Assembly (NCBI GenBank): GCA_031374935.1
Contig: JANMHB010000113.1
Span: 140,465-204,464 of the forward strand
Source of the DNA: JACMLX01 sp031374935
GTDB taxonomy: Bacteria; Gemmatimonadota; Gemmatimonadetes; Gemmatimonadales; Gemmatimonadaceae
Length of the DNA: 64,000 bases
Reading direction: 5' to 3'
A model generated the notes under the pieces. It saw only the letters and a list, made by a program, of their open reading frames with translations, searched no databases and was not told the origin of the DNA. Below, in pieces: positions 19,271 through 31,863 of the stretch (position 1 is its first letter; the number at the start of each line of letters is the position of its first letter). A program made the translations under genes and the position numbers.

Positions 19271-19680
19271 GACGGCTGCGACTCCTTCTCTGCAAACCAG
19301 GTGCGAATGAAGTCCACCAGATCCGAGGTGCTGGTGCCCGGCCCGAAGAGCTGCCCGACCCCCTGCGCCTTCAGCGAGTCCATGTCCTCCTTCGGGATGA
19401 TGCCGCCGCCGGTGAGGAGGATGTCATCGCGTCCCTGTTCCCTGAGCAGCGCGAGCACACGCGGGAAGAGCGTCATGTGCGCGCCACTGAGGATCGACAG
19501 GCCGACGACGTCGACGTCCTCCTGCACGGCGGCAGTGGCGATCATCTCCGGCGTCTGGTGCAGGCCGGTATAAATCACTTCCATGCCAGCGTCGCGCAGG
19601 GCGGCCGCCACGACTTTCGCGCCGCGATCGTGGCCATCCAGCCCAGGTTTGGCGACCAGCACACGGATCGGTCGAGTCAT
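19267..19680 (-). CDS. B12-binding subunit of an acyl-CoA mutase
   Basis: A 137-aa cobalamin-binding domain protein equivalent to the C-terminal domain of methylmalonyl-CoA mutase. The DxHxxG motif (D15, H17, G20 in PGLDGHDRG) supplies the lower axial histidine to cobalt. The later VGLSILSGAHMTL and LLTGGGIIPKED motifs hold the nucleotide tail. Its length matches the free-standing small subunits of isobutyryl-CoA-type mutases. It should pair with the large subunit at 23.2-24.9 kb, although a peptidase and a methyltransferase gene lie between them. Confidence 0.93.
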   Translation of the reverse strand: MTRPIRVLVAKPGLDGHDRGAKVVAAALRDAGMEVIYTGLHQTPEMIATAAVQEDVDVVGLSILSGAHMTLFPRVLALLREQGRDDILLTGGGIIPKEDMDSLKAQGVGQLFGPGTSTSDLVDFIRTWFAEKESQPS

Positions 19681-19719
19681 CGAAAAGAGGTCGTGGGAGC
19701 GGAAACCAGCTGAGGAATT

Positions 19720-20505
19720 CTAACGGTGCGCCTTCTTCCGAGGGAGCAATGGCCTGGATGCCACCAGCAGCATCTCCGCCGACGTCCGCCGCAGGGGCCG
19801 ATCCTCGAGCCCGTCGTACACCGCGTCGACCACCAATCCGGCGTCGACGCAGAGCTCCGCCAGTCGCGTGGCCGTGTACAGACGGATGCGATGCAACCGC
19901 TGTCCGGCGCCCGTCGGGCCGCTCCAGGTGGTCTGGATCGTGATCTCGCCGCTGATCGGGTCGAACGCCCGATCGTGACTGACCGCGGTGCCGTTGCTGG
20001 TCGTCCAGCTGTCGCGGCCCACCCAGCGCGCGACCACGCCATCGCGGCTTCCACCATACCAGACGAGCTTGCCACCGGGCGCCAGAACTCTCGCGAACTC
20101 CCGGATCACCCCTGCGTCATCGGCCGCGGCATCGAAGAATCCGAAACTCGTGAAGAGGTTGAGAACGGCGTCGAACCGGCCGGTGAAGCTCGCCGGGAGC
20201 TTCCGCATGTCACCGCGACGATAGCGCAACCGTTTGCCGGTGCCGCGGGCCTTCGCGATGCGCAGCAGCGGCTCCGAGTAGTCGAGCCCTGTCACATCGA
20301 AGCCCGCCTCCGCCAGCAGATGTGCGTGCCGCCCCTGCCCGCAGGGGCAATCGAGGATCCGTGCGCCATCCGCCAGCTCGAGAATTTCCATCAGCCGCGT
20401 GACTTCGGCGCGATTGACGCTCTCCTCGAACAGCGGCTCGAACTCGAGCAGGTAACTCTCGTCGAAGTACGATTCCCACCACGGCGCGGCCGATTGTTCG
20501 GGCAT
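19720..20505 (-). CDS. Class I SAM-dependent methyltransferase
   Basis: A 261-aa methyltransferase with a Rossmann-type SAM site: motif I ARILDCPCGQGRHAHLLAEAG, the acidic strand end VTGLDYSEPLL and RYRRGDMRKLP. The substrate cannot be read from sequence. The start MPEQSAAPWWESYFDESYL is chosen because homologues begin near WWE..F and because it lies 10 bp after the peptidase stop, while longer versions would overlap the peptidase. It sits within the acyl-CoA mutase/carboxylase region, but no link to that pathway is evident. Confidence 0.87.
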   Translation of the reverse strand: MPEQSAAPWWESYFDESYLLEFEPLFEESVNRAEVTRLMEILELADGARILDCPCGQGRHAHLLAEAGFDVTGLDYSEPLLRIAKARGTGKRLRYRRGDMRKLPASFTGRFDAVLNLFTSFGFFDAAADDAGVIREFARVLAPGGKLVWYGGSRDGVVARWVGRDSWTTSNGTAVSHDRAFDPISGEITIQTTWSGPTGAGQRLHRIRLYTATRLAELCVDAGLVVDAVYDGLEDRPLRRTSAEMLLVASRPLLPRKKAHR

Positions 20506-20515
20506 CAGCGGGAAC

Positions 20516-23140
20516 TCAGAAGCTCTTGCCGAGGAGGACGGCGTTGGCGAAGATCGCCGAGAGACCGCGCCATTGTGCGCGGAAGTTCGGATCACCAGCG
20601 AACCCGATCACGCGACCGGCACCGACACTCTCCGTCCAGAGATACGGCGAACCCGCGACGAGGTCCCACGCCTCGGGCCAGAGATAGCCGGTGAGTCGCA
20701 GGCGCGGTTTCGGCGCGTGGCGCAGGACCAGCTCACCTGGCCGCGTGTCCCTGGGTGCTGTGAAGAATCGGTCGCCGTCCAGCAAGACGGGCACTTCCGG
20801 CTCACGCACGCCCGCCAGCAGCGGCGAGAGGGTGTCCGTCAGCGCCCGCACAATTGCGCCGGGGACGTCGACGCGCACCGGCGCCAATCCACTTGAATCC
20901 GACTTCGACTCCTTGCCGGTGTTGATGCGCAACCGCGACAGCCCGAGTCGCTCCCCAGCCAGCCAGCTGGTCGCGTTCTCGAGGGTCACCAGCACGCCAC
21001 CGGCGCGCACCCACGCGGCCAGGCGTTCCCGGCCACCGTCGCCCAGCGCCCGGTCCAGCTGTGCGGCTCCGGTCGAGGGGATCACCAGGACGTCAAAGCC
21101 GGCCAGCGCGCCGCCACTCACGGCGTCAACGCCGATGGACGTCACCGGATACCGCATCCGCTGGTCGAACTGGTACCAGGCAAATCCAAACGAGTTGCCA
21201 CCGATCGGCGCACCGCCCAGCATCGCGACGCGCGTCGGCACGATCGGAATGACGCTGTTGCTGCCAAGGTCCGTGCCTTCATCCACCATGGCCGATGGCA
21301 GGGCGAGGATGCGCGCGCCAGTGGACGCTACTGCCGCCTGCACCTGCTGATGGATGGCGCTGCCGTTCGCTGCCACACGAAGCAGGAAGGCGCCCTTCGG
21401 GAAGCGGGCATCACCGATCCGGAATGCCTTTGGCGCCCAATACAACTTTGCGCTGTCGGCGAGCATCCGGGCGATGAACTGCGTGGCGGCCTCGCCGCCT
21501 GGTTCGACAGCGTATGCGTATTGCGCCCGGGCGACGACGCCTGCAGCCGGTGCCAGCATCGCCCGCGTGGTCAGCGTTCCGCCGGGAATCGCCGCTCTGG
21601 TGGCGAATGCCCGCACGCGAAACGCATACGGAAGCGACCAACCCGTGACATCGTAGAATTTCGACGGCTGCCCGGTGCGCCGCCCCTCGATCTCACCAGC
21701 GATGAACGAGGAATCGAGGACGGCGTCCTGCTCGAGGATGGCCGTGGCCAGGCGTCCCTGCGGCTGGGCCATGTTGACGACATAGGCACCGTTGAGTGTG
21801 ACCGAGGGCCGCGCGGCCTCCAGATACGGCGTCGCGCCGGTGAGTGTCACTGGGCCGTCAATGCGCCGGACCTCGATCGAGTTGTCGAGCAGGAGTGCTG
21901 CGAGCGAATCGGCGCGCCCGTGGATGTCGCGCTCGAAGACCACCGATGGTGCAGTCGATGCTGTGGTGGCCGTCTGCCTGAAGGTGACGTAGTCGCGCAG
22001 GCGCTGCGTGCGTCGCTGGGCGGTGGTCAGCAGCGTGGCCCAGGCGGCGGTGTAGTGGTGCGACGCGGCATCGCGGAGCGTCATGATCGTGCCGTCACGC
22101 CGACGCACCGCGCCGCCATTGCTCGACGCCTGTTCGAAGGTCATGCCGACGGCGCCGGTGAGCAGCGGGAAGCTGATGCCATAGCCCGGGTAGAACTCGT
22201 CGTATCCTTCGCGACGGAAGTAGCTCCAGCCGCGGGTGTCGAACGCCGTACCGATGCCCTTCGCCATGATGTCCCACCACTGCAGAATGACCGGTGGCAC
22301 GTTCTTGTTGACCGGCTCCATCGGCGGCGCGAAGTAATATGTCGAGTTGAATCCCATCTCGTGCAGATCCACGGCCACATGCGGCCACCAGGAAAAGACG
22401 GTACTGACGCGCGCGCGGGTCTCCGGGTGCGACTGGATGAACCAGTCACGATTCAGGTCGAAGTAATAGTGGCTGGTGCGGGGCCCCGGCCACGCACCAG
22501 TGTGTACCAGCGCGGCCGGCGACGGATTCACGCCCTGCGATCCGCGCGCGCGCCACGTGTCCTGCGCGTGCCGCTCGTGACCATCCGCATTCTGTACCGG
22601 ATCGATCAAGACGACCGTGCTGTCGAGCAGCAGGCGCGTTTCGGCATCGGTGCCGGCCGCCAGCTGGTAGATGCCGGCAATCGCCGCCTCGGTGCCGGAC
22701 GCTTCGTTGCCGTGCACGGTGTAGCCAAGCCACACGATCGCTGGTGTTCGCGCCACCAGTGCGTCGATCTCGGTGGTGGACGCCCCGCGTGGATCGGCGA
22801 GCCTTGCGGCCGCCGCCTTGATCTCGCTCAGCCGGCGAAGATTCGCCTCACTGGCGGCGATCACCACCACCACTTCGCGCCCCTCGAAGGTGTGCGTGAG
22901 TGTGTCGATGCGCAGGCGCTTGCTCGCCAGCGCCGCCCGTTCGACATAGCGCATCAACAGGTAATGCGGCGTGAAGCGATCGCCAAGTTCGTAGCCGAGT
23001 ACCGCGCGCGGCGTCGGGACGGCCGGGTCATACGCACCCGAGGCCGCGAAGGGATGCTGGGCACCAGCCGCGGCACCGGCGCACACGAAAAATGCGGCGA
23101 CACCACCGATGCGCCGCACCGTCGAGCTGAACTCGTTCAT
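20516..23140 (-). CDS. Secreted M14-family zinc carboxypeptidase-like protein
   Basis: An 874-aa protein with an N-terminal signal peptide (RRIGGVAAFFVCAGAAAGAQ). The M14 domain follows: the zinc ligands are H and E in GYTVHGNEASGTEAA and a later His in VAVDLHEMGFNSTYYF. Long M14 proteins of this type also carry a C-terminal region; here FDVLVIPSTGAAQLD and LAAWVRAGGVLVTLEN resemble a glutamine-amidotransferase-like fold. It is probably periplasmic or extracellular and acts on peptides. The start has an AGGAACG upstream; the frame extends much further but overlaps the mutase gene and becomes Arg/Ser-rich. Specificity unknown. Confidence 0.9.
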   Translation of the reverse strand: MNEFSSTVRRIGGVAAFFVCAGAAAGAQHPFAASGAYDPAVPTPRAVLGYELGDRFTPHYLLMRYVERAALASKRLRIDTLTHTFEGREVVVVIAASEANLRRLSEIKAAAARLADPRGASTTEIDALVARTPAIVWLGYTVHGNEASGTEAAIAGIYQLAAGTDAETRLLLDSTVVLIDPVQNADGHERHAQDTWRARGSQGVNPSPAALVHTGAWPGPRTSHYYFDLNRDWFIQSHPETRARVSTVFSWWPHVAVDLHEMGFNSTYYFAPPMEPVNKNVPPVILQWWDIMAKGIGTAFDTRGWSYFRREGYDEFYPGYGISFPLLTGAVGMTFEQASSNGGAVRRRDGTIMTLRDAASHHYTAAWATLLTTAQRRTQRLRDYVTFRQTATTASTAPSVVFERDIHGRADSLAALLLDNSIEVRRIDGPVTLTGATPYLEAARPSVTLNGAYVVNMAQPQGRLATAILEQDAVLDSSFIAGEIEGRRTGQPSKFYDVTGWSLPYAFRVRAFATRAAIPGGTLTTRAMLAPAAGVVARAQYAYAVEPGGEAATQFIARMLADSAKLYWAPKAFRIGDARFPKGAFLLRVAANGSAIHQQVQAAVASTGARILALPSAMVDEGTDLGSNSVIPIVPTRVAMLGGAPIGGNSFGFAWYQFDQRMRYPVTSIGVDAVSGGALAGFDVLVIPSTGAAQLDRALGDGGRERLAAWVRAGGVLVTLENATSWLAGERLGLSRLRINTGKESKSDSSGLAPVRVDVPGAIVRALTDTLSPLLAGVREPEVPVLLDGDRFFTAPRDTRPGELVLRHAPKPRLRLTGYLWPEAWDLVAGSPYLWTESVGAGRVIGFAGDPNFRAQWRGLSAIFANAVLLGKSF

Positions 23141-23167
23141 GACGAAACGTTCCTGGCCCAGGTTCCG

Positions 23168-23190
23168 CCGGCCTCCGGAGGGGAGGCCGG
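23168..23190 (-). terminator. GC-rich hairpin after the mutase large subunit
   Basis: A perfect 9-bp stem CCGGCCTCC/GGAGGCCGG with a 5-nt loop lies in the 64-bp gap between the mutase stop and the M14 peptidase start. It lacks a U-tract, so it is likely a terminator or attenuator rather than a strong stop. Confidence 0.5.
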
Positions 23191-23204
23191 ACCGCACTGC
23201 ACAC

Positions 23205-24892
<1,688 letters not shown>

Positions 24893-24896
<4 letters not shown>

Positions 24897-26026
24897 GTTG
24901 GTTGCCCCGCGATCAAGGTTGCGCTGCGCGCCAGAAGTGCATCCGCAATGGCGAACGGTGTGGTCTCACCGCGTTCGAGACCGGGGAGTGCGTCGTCGAT
25001 GAAGGCCTGCGTCTCCCGGTCGCTCCACAGGCGACGGCGCAGACGATCCTCGGCAACTTCCACGATCCGTTCGCGCATCCGGCTGCGGCGGCGATCGGCC
25101 AGACCGCCGGACGCCGCAAGATAGTCGAAGTGTCGGTCGATGGCGGCCAGCAGCTCGGGGAGTCCGCGCCCATCCGCGCCGACGGTATTGACCACCGCCG
25201 GCACCCATCCGCCGGCGGCGTGCGGATCTGCGGCCGCAGCACGGGCCGCCCGTGCCGGCGCGAGTGCGTTGCGAGCTGCGTCCCGGTCCGCCGTGGCCAG
25301 CGCGCGCAGATCCACACCGTGATGCGCTGGGACACCGCGCATCGTGTCACCCATCCGCATCCCGAGCATCAACTCGATGTCACCGCGCAAGCGGTCGGCG
25401 CCGGGCCGATCACTCTTGTTCACGACGAACAGATCGGCAATCTCCATCACGCCGGCCTTCAGGGTCTGAATGCTGTCGCCACTCTCCGGCACCAGCACCA
25501 CCACGCTGGTGTCGGCCGTCCGCGCGACATCCAGCTCACTCTGCCCAACGCCAACCGTTTCGATGACGATCCGGTCGAAGCCGAATCCATCCAGCACGTC
25601 GCAGGTCTCGCGCGTCGCCGCAGCGAGTCCGCCCAGGGAGCCGCGCGTGGCCATCGATCGAATGTAGACGCCCGGATCGAGTGCCACGCGCTCCATGCGG
25701 ATGCGATCGCCGAGCAAGGCGCCGCCGGTGAACGGCGACGTCGGATCGACGGCCACCACGGCCACTGTCAGTCCTTCGGCACGCAGCAGTTCGACGAGCG
25801 ACGTCGTGATGGTGCTCTTGCCCGCGCCCGGCGGGCCGGTGATGCCGATGCGTCGTGCACGTCCGAGGCGCGGGTGCAGGAGCCCCAGCAGCGCATCGAA
25901 CCCGTCTCGATGGTTCTCGACGATGGAGATCGCGCGCGCCAGCGCGGCACGATGGCCGACATCGAATGCCGTCATCAGCTTCTCGATGGCCGGTGGAATG
26001 CCGGTGGTGTCAGCGCGTGCGGTCAT
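24893..26026 (-). CDS. meaB: MeaB-type GTPase, acyl-CoA mutase chaperone
   Basis: A 377-aa G3E-family GTPase that loads and protects the B12 cofactor of methylmalonyl-CoA-type mutases. The P-loop is GITGPPGAGKSTI; further motifs are VAVVAVDPTSPFTGGALLGDRIRM and the NKSD guanine-specificity motif in FVVNKSDRPGADRL. A C-terminal dimerisation region with basic residues follows. Overlap with the mutase gene (GTGA) fixes the functional link. The chosen ATG overlaps the end of the CorC-like gene by 17 bp; two upstream ATGs are possible. Confidence 0.94.
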
Positions 26027-26999
26027 GATCAGAGGGGTTCGGCTGCTGTTCATCGTGCTCGTCATCAATGTCCCCAACTACCTCCTCCAGCAGGTCCTCG
26101 AGCGTGACCAGACCCAGTACCGGACCCTCCTTCTCCCGCACCAATGCCAGGTGCTGTCGCCCCTGCAGCATGGCGAAGAGCTGATCGCTACACTTGCGGT
26201 CGATCGATGCGGTGCCCACCGGCCGAAGCGGCAACGGCTCCTCGCCTTCGCTGGTGAGCACATCGCGTACATGGACCATGCCCAGCACGGTATCGAGCGA
26301 GTCGCGGTACACGGGCACGCGACTGTACCCCGATTGCGCGATCTGTCTGGCCTGTTCGGCGTGCGAGAGGCGCACATCAAGCGCGAAGATCTGCTCGCGC
26401 GGCGTCAGCACATCGCGCAACGTCTTGTCGCCGAACGCAACGAGGCCGGTGATGATCTCGCGTTCGCCGGGAAGACTCACCCCTTCCCGTTCACCCTCGC
26501 GCAACAGCACCTCCAGCGCGTCACGCTCGGACTCGGCCGGTGTGGAGAAGAGCGTCGGCCGCAGCAGGCGCGCCAGCGCTCGCGCGGGAAGGAGAAAGAC
26601 ACCGAGCAGGAGCTCGACCAGCTGCAGCAGTGGCAACAGGAAGGGCGTCAGGGCCACGGCCCATCGCTGCCCGATCGCGCGTGGCACAGCGACCCCGGCG
26701 ATCAGAACGCCGAGCGCCGTGAACACCAGCCACGCCAGTAGCACAACCGGTTCGCGACGGAGCGCCAGCGCGAGCGCTGCGCCACCACCGATGACCATGG
26801 CGGCAGCACCGGCACCCGCGGCCAGCTGCAATCGCTGCGGCTCTTCGAGATACGCCTCGGCAAGGTCCGCCCCGCGCAACCGTTGCTCCACCCAATGCCG
26901 CAACCAGATCCGGCTCGCCGCACGCACGGCGTGTGCGGCAAGCGTCATCGCCGCCACACCACTGATCACGAGCAGCGCAATCGCCAGCGGTCCCATCAT
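26010..26999 (-). CDS. CNNM/CorC-like membrane protein lacking the C-terminal CorC domain
   Basis: A 329-aa protein with hydrophobic segments in the N-terminal half, then a paired CBS region (REIITGLVAFGDKTLRDVLTPRE through LALVREKEGPVLGLVTLEDLLEEVVGDI). It stops just after the second CBS with DDEHDEQQPNPS, so the CorC_HlyC domain present in the neighbour is absent. CNNM relatives are linked to Mg2+/Co2+ transport. Its start overlaps the stop of its paralogue by 4 nt, a tandem arrangement suggesting hetero-oligomers. The old name hemolysin does not imply toxicity. Confidence 0.85.
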   Translation of the reverse strand: MMGPLAIALLVISGVAAMTLAAHAVRAASRIWLRHWVEQRLRGADLAEAYLEEPQRLQLAAGAGAAAMVIGGGAALALALRREPVVLLAWLVFTALGVLIAGVAVPRAIGQRWAVALTPFLLPLLQLVELLLGVFLLPARALARLLRPTLFSTPAESERDALEVLLREGEREGVSLPGEREIITGLVAFGDKTLRDVLTPREQIFALDVRLSHAEQARQIAQSGYSRVPVYRDSLDTVLGMVHVRDVLTSEGEEPLPLRPVGTASIDRKCSDQLFAMLQGRQHLALVREKEGPVLGLVTLEDLLEEVVGDIDDEHDEQQPNPSDHDRTR

Positions 27000-28234
27000 G
27001 CCTCCGAGTCGGTGCCTGATGACTCGACCAGCGGATTCAGCCGCTCGAAGTAGACACGCAACACCTGTCGCCGGCGCACCTGCTCGACCACGACACGGAA
27101 CCCCGCGATTTCCAAGCGCTCACCAGCGCGCGGCACACGACCGAGCCTTTCCATGATCAGGCCGCCAACGGTGCCGACCTCCTCGCTCTCGATAGTGACA
27201 CCGAGTGTCTCCGACAGCTCATCGAGGGTGATGCGGCCCGTCACCCAGAACTCACGGTTGTCGCGGCTCTCGAACTGCCGTTCATCCTCCGCATCATGCT
27301 CGTCATCAATCTCACCGACGACCTCCTCGAGGATGTCCTCGATCGTCACGAGGCCGGCCGTACCGCCATACTCGTCCATGACGATCGCGATGTGCGTACG
27401 CTGGGAGCGGAACTCGCGCAGCAGTGCGTCGATCGGCTTGGTGGGCGGGATGTAGAACCCCGGCCGCATGCGCGTGAGCCAGCCGCCGACCGGCTCCGCG
27501 TCATCCAGGATGTCCGCCAGCAGGTCCTTGACATACAGGACGCCGATGACGTCGTCGATCTTTTCCGTGTACACCGGCAAGCGCGAAAGCGAGGACGCGC
27601 GGAATCGATCGATCACCTCGGACCACGGGGTCTCACGTTCGATCGCGATCAGCTCCACGCGCGGTGTCATGATTTCCTGCACCTGCGTTTCCCCAAGCGA
27701 GAACGCCCCCTGCAGCAGGGTGCGCTCCTTGCCGGTGACATCTGCTTCGGCAGCAACGATGTCGAGGAACTGCTCCGTCGCCACATCATCCGCGTCCGCA
27801 TCAATCTTTGCGACCGGAAACGCGGCCGCGAGACCGCGCTCGGTCTTCTCCATCAGCACCACTACCGGCGTCGCAATCAGCGTGACGAACGCCGCCCAGC
27901 CCGAGAGCCAGACGCTGGGGCCTTCGGCCCGACTGGCGCCGATGGTTCGCGAGAACGTTTCTGCTGCGCCGACGGCCGCCAGCAGCAGCAGCAGCGTCGT
28001 GACCAATCCCGGACCATCGTCGCGCCACAGGGGCGGTGCGAACGCGCCAGCGCAGAGGAAGCACACCAGCCGCGCACTGCTGAGCGCCCGATGCACGCGC
28101 TCCCGGTCGCGCACGAGCCAGGCGCGCCGGACGTCGTCGCTGGTTCCCGCGGTCAGGCTCGCCACAAATGCGTCGGCGGCCACCGACGCGCCCGCCGCGA
28201 GCATCAGGACAGTGAACAACAGCCAGAGCAGCAT
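26996..28234 (-). CDS. CNNM/CorC family transporter-like protein with CBS pair
   Basis: A 412-aa protein: hydrophobic N-terminal DUF21-like region (MLLWLLFTVLMLAAG; further membrane segments to about residue 130), CBS pair (VQEIMTPRVELIAIE; IVMDEYGGTAGLVTIEDILEEVVGEI), and the C-terminal CorC_HlyC domain (FWVTGRITLDELSETLGV ... VGGLIMERLGRVP). CBS pairs bind adenine nucleotides; the family is tied to divalent metal efflux. The ATG at 28234 lies 5 bp after the ybeY stop. The ybeZ(phoH)-ybeY-corC order is conserved widely. Confidence 0.9.
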   Translation of the reverse strand: MLLWLLFTVLMLAAGASVAADAFVASLTAGTSDDVRRAWLVRDRERVHRALSSARLVCFLCAGAFAPPLWRDDGPGLVTTLLLLLAAVGAAETFSRTIGASRAEGPSVWLSGWAAFVTLIATPVVVLMEKTERGLAAAFPVAKIDADADDVATEQFLDIVAAEADVTGKERTLLQGAFSLGETQVQEIMTPRVELIAIERETPWSEVIDRFRASSLSRLPVYTEKIDDVIGVLYVKDLLADILDDAEPVGGWLTRMRPGFYIPPTKPIDALLREFRSQRTHIAIVMDEYGGTAGLVTIEDILEEVVGEIDDEHDAEDERQFESRDNREFWVTGRITLDELSETLGVTIESEEVGTVGGLIMERLGRVPRAGERLEIAGFRVVVEQVRRRQVLRVYFERLNPLVESSGTDSEA

Positions 28235-28239
28235 ACCAG

Positions 28240-28692
28240 TCAGATCAGGCCACGGCGCACGGCCAGACGCAGGTACTTCTCCTGCGCGCGCCACATGGGA
28301 GACGTCACTCGCGCCTCCCCTTCAGGATGTTCGAGGCCGAGGGTATGCAGCGTGCCATGAATCACCAGCCGTGCCAGCTCTTGCCGGACCGGAACGCCCC
28401 AGGCCTTTGCGTTGGCGCGCGCCACATCAGCGCAGATGTACACGTCGCCTGTCGCCGGCGCACTCGCGACCGGCCGAGTCAATTCGAAGGTGATGATGTC
28501 GGTGGCGCCGGCGTGACCGAGTTGTTCCCGGTGCATCTTCGCCATGGCGCGCACCGACAGGAACGTCACGCTCACCACCGCGTCGGCCACCTGCTCGGCG
28601 GCCAGCGTCAGCCTCACCAGCGCATCCACCCTCGCTGCGCTGAGCGGCGCCCGCTGGCCGCCTGGCGCACTCGACTCGACCACGATTGCCAT
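28240..28692 (-). CDS. ybeY: rRNA maturation endoribonuclease YbeY
   Basis: A 150-aa metal-dependent RNase needed for 16S rRNA 3' processing and ribosome quality control. The zinc motif HGTLHTLGLEH (H112, H116, H122) is intact and ATDIITFELTRP matches the conserved core. Length is normal. It lies between phoH and corC, as in many bacteria. The C-terminus is slightly extended by a basic helix (AQEKYLRLAVRRG). Confidence 0.95.
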   Translation of the reverse strand: MAIVVESSAPGGQRAPLSAARVDALVRLTLAAEQVADAVVSVTFLSVRAMAKMHREQLGHAGATDIITFELTRPVASAPATGDVYICADVARANAKAWGVPVRQELARLVIHGTLHTLGLEHPEGEARVTSPMWRAQEKYLRLAVRRGLI

Positions 28693-28734
28693 CAGCGCGT
28701 GCCGTGCGCGCTGAGGCGGCGGCGTGGTGGTGGC

Positions 28735-29684
<950 letters not shown>

Positions 29685-29688
<4 letters not shown>

Positions 29689-31478
29689 GACGGCTCCTTG
29701 CTCACTCTGGCGAGACCAAGCGCACGCAACTCCTGGTCGTGGATGGGACTGGGTGCACCTTCGAACAGTGCACGTGCGGCCGTCGTCTTCGGAAAAGCAA
29801 TCACATCGCGCAACGACGTGGAACCTGCCAGTAACATCGCGATCCGATCGAACCCAAGCGCAAAGCCGCCGTGCGGCGGTGCGCCGGACGCCAGGCCATC
29901 GAGCAGAAATCCGAAGCGACGCTGGATCTCATCGGCGGGCACCTTGAGCAGCCGAAAGATCGTCTCCTGCACCGCCGGATCGGTGATCCGGATCGACCCC
30001 GAGCCCAGTTCATTGCCGTTGTAGACCACGTCGTAGTGCATCGCGCGACATTCCCACGGCGCTGTTTCCAGCTTGTGGTTGTCGTCCGGATGCGGCGACG
30101 TGAAGGGGTGGTGCGACGGTGTGTGCTCGCCCGTCGCCGGGTCGAGCTCGAACAGCGGGAAATCCACGATCCAGCAGAAGGCGTGGGCGGTGCTTGCGAC
30201 CTGATCCGGCCGACGCGTGAGCTCGAGTCGCACCTGGCCCATCGCCGGCAGGACCGTCGTGCCCACGCCGACACCCGCAAGCAGCAGATCGCCCACGATA
30301 CCACCGATCGCCTCCATCGTGGCCGTACCGAACGCCTTCGTACCCTGCCCCTCCCAGCCGGCGTCCGTCCGCTTGGCCCAGAGCAAACCGCCCAGCCCGT
30401 GCGTCTTGGCGAGCGCGGCGAGTGCGTCGATTTCCTTGCGTGACAACGCCGCGCCCTGGGGCACCCGGATGCCACGAAGCGTACCGCCGGCTGCGATGCC
30501 CGCGTGCACGAACTCGGCAGCGTCAGGTGCGATGTGCGCCGTCCAGTTCTCGAGCTCGAGCGCATACCGCAGATCCGGCTTGTCGATGCCAAAGCGTTCC
30601 ATGGCGTCCGCCCACCGCAGCCGCGGGAACGGGGTCGTGATCTGGTGGCCAGCCTCGTGCCAGAGCGCGAGCAGCACGCGCTCGACAGTCGCCTGGACAT
30701 CCTCCTGCGTCACGAATGCACATTCGATGTCGATCTGCGCGAACTCCGGCTGACGATCCGCACGCAGGTCCTCGTCACGGAAGCAGCGGGCAATCTGGAA
30801 GTACCGATCGAAGCCGGCGACCATCAGCAGTTGCTTGTAGATCTGCGGCGACTGAGGTAGCGCATAGAACTCGCCCGGATGCACGCTGCTTGGCACGAGG
30901 TAGTCGCGTGCCCCTTCCGGCGTCGTCTTGGTCAGGATCGGCGTTTCGATCTCGAGAAAGCCGTGCGACGACAGCGAGTGCCGCGCCACCTGCAGCAACC
31001 GGTGACGGAGCATCAGGTTTGCCTGCAATTCGGGTCGACGCAGGTCCAGGATGCGATGCTTCAGGCGCAGTTCCTCGGCCGCCAGCTTCTCGTCCTTGCC
31101 GCGTGCGACCGGAATCGCCGGCGTTCTCGCCGGACCCACCACGCGGAGCGCAGTCACCTGCAACTCGATGGTCCCGGTGCCGAGATCGCGATTCACCATC
31201 TCAGGTGGCCGAGCGGCAATCACGCCCTCGACCTCCACGACCGTCTCCGCGCCAAGGCGGTCGGCGGCGGCAATGATGTCGGCGGGTGTGAACCGCGGAT
31301 CACAGGTCGCCTGAATCAGTCCCGCCCGGTCCCGCAGATCGAGAAACACGATGGAACCGAGCGAGCGCGTGCGATGCACCCAACCGCCCAGTTTCACCGT
31401 CTGACCAACATGCACATCGCGCAATTCGCCGCAGAGGTGACTGCGGCGCGTGGTGGCGAACAGTGAAGCAACGGTCAC
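29685..31478 (-). CDS. aspS: Aspartyl-tRNA synthetase (bacterial type)
   Basis: A 597-aa class II synthetase charging tRNA-Asp. It has an N-terminal OB fold (VKLGGWVHRTRSLGSIVFLDLRDR), class II motif 2 (RYFQIARCFRDEDLRADRQPEF), a bacterial GAD insertion, and motif 3 (GFALGFDRIAMLLAG). Size and insertion are those of bacterial AspRS. The GTG at 31478 overlaps the VanZ stop by 4 nt and gives the standard length; upstream frame is Arg/Gly-rich and inside vanZ. Whether it also charges tRNA-Asn was not judged; no gatCAB genes are visible here. Confidence 0.97.
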
Positions 31479-31855
31479 GCAACTGACTCCCGGCGCCGGG
31501 ACAGCGCCGCTACGAGAGAAAGACCGCCCACCGCACCAGCGGTGTCGGCAACCCAGTCGCGCACGTCCATACTGCGACTGGGAATGAACTGCTGATGCCA
31601 TTCGTCGATCGCACCGAGGGCCGAGACGAATAGCATCCAGCGCACCGTGGGACCGGCGGCGCGAGCACCCGACGCCCACGCCACGGATGCACCGAGTGCA
31701 GCGTAGGCCGAGAAGTGGACCAGCTTGTCGCTGCTGCCTGGCAGCGACGGAGGCCTGGGCCACGACGTGATGGTGAAAATGACGATGGCAATGGCGACCG
31801 GAAGCAGCCAGCGCTGCCAGCGTCGCGGTGCCGCGCCATCGACTGGCACACCCAT
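31475..31855 (-). CDS. VanZ family membrane protein
   Basis: A 126-aa protein with about four hydrophobic helices and the VanZ pattern KLVHFSAYAALGASVAWA followed by ALGAIDEWHQQFIPSRSMDVRDWVADTAGA. VanZ-like proteins are small membrane proteins of unclear molecular role; the prototype gives low teicoplanin resistance, but chromosomal relatives like this are not resistance determinants by default. It is coupled to aspS through a GTGA overlap and lies 8 bp downstream of the PTS IIA-like gene. Confidence 0.88.
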   Translation of the reverse strand: MGVPVDGAAPRRWQRWLLPVAIAIVIFTITSWPRPPSLPGSSDKLVHFSAYAALGASVAWASGARAAGPTVRWMLFVSALGAIDEWHQQFIPSRSMDVRDWVADTAGAVGGLSLVAALSRRRESVA

Positions 31856-31863
31856 ACGGCGAC

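Noticed and set aside
26010..28234. Possible hemolysin toxin genes
   Set aside because: The proteins are CNNM/CorC-type membrane proteins; the hemolysin label is historical and not evidence of toxicity.
31475..31855. VanZ as a glycopeptide-resistance determinant
   Set aside because: No other van genes are nearby and it is embedded in a housekeeping operon; the domain is common in chromosomes.
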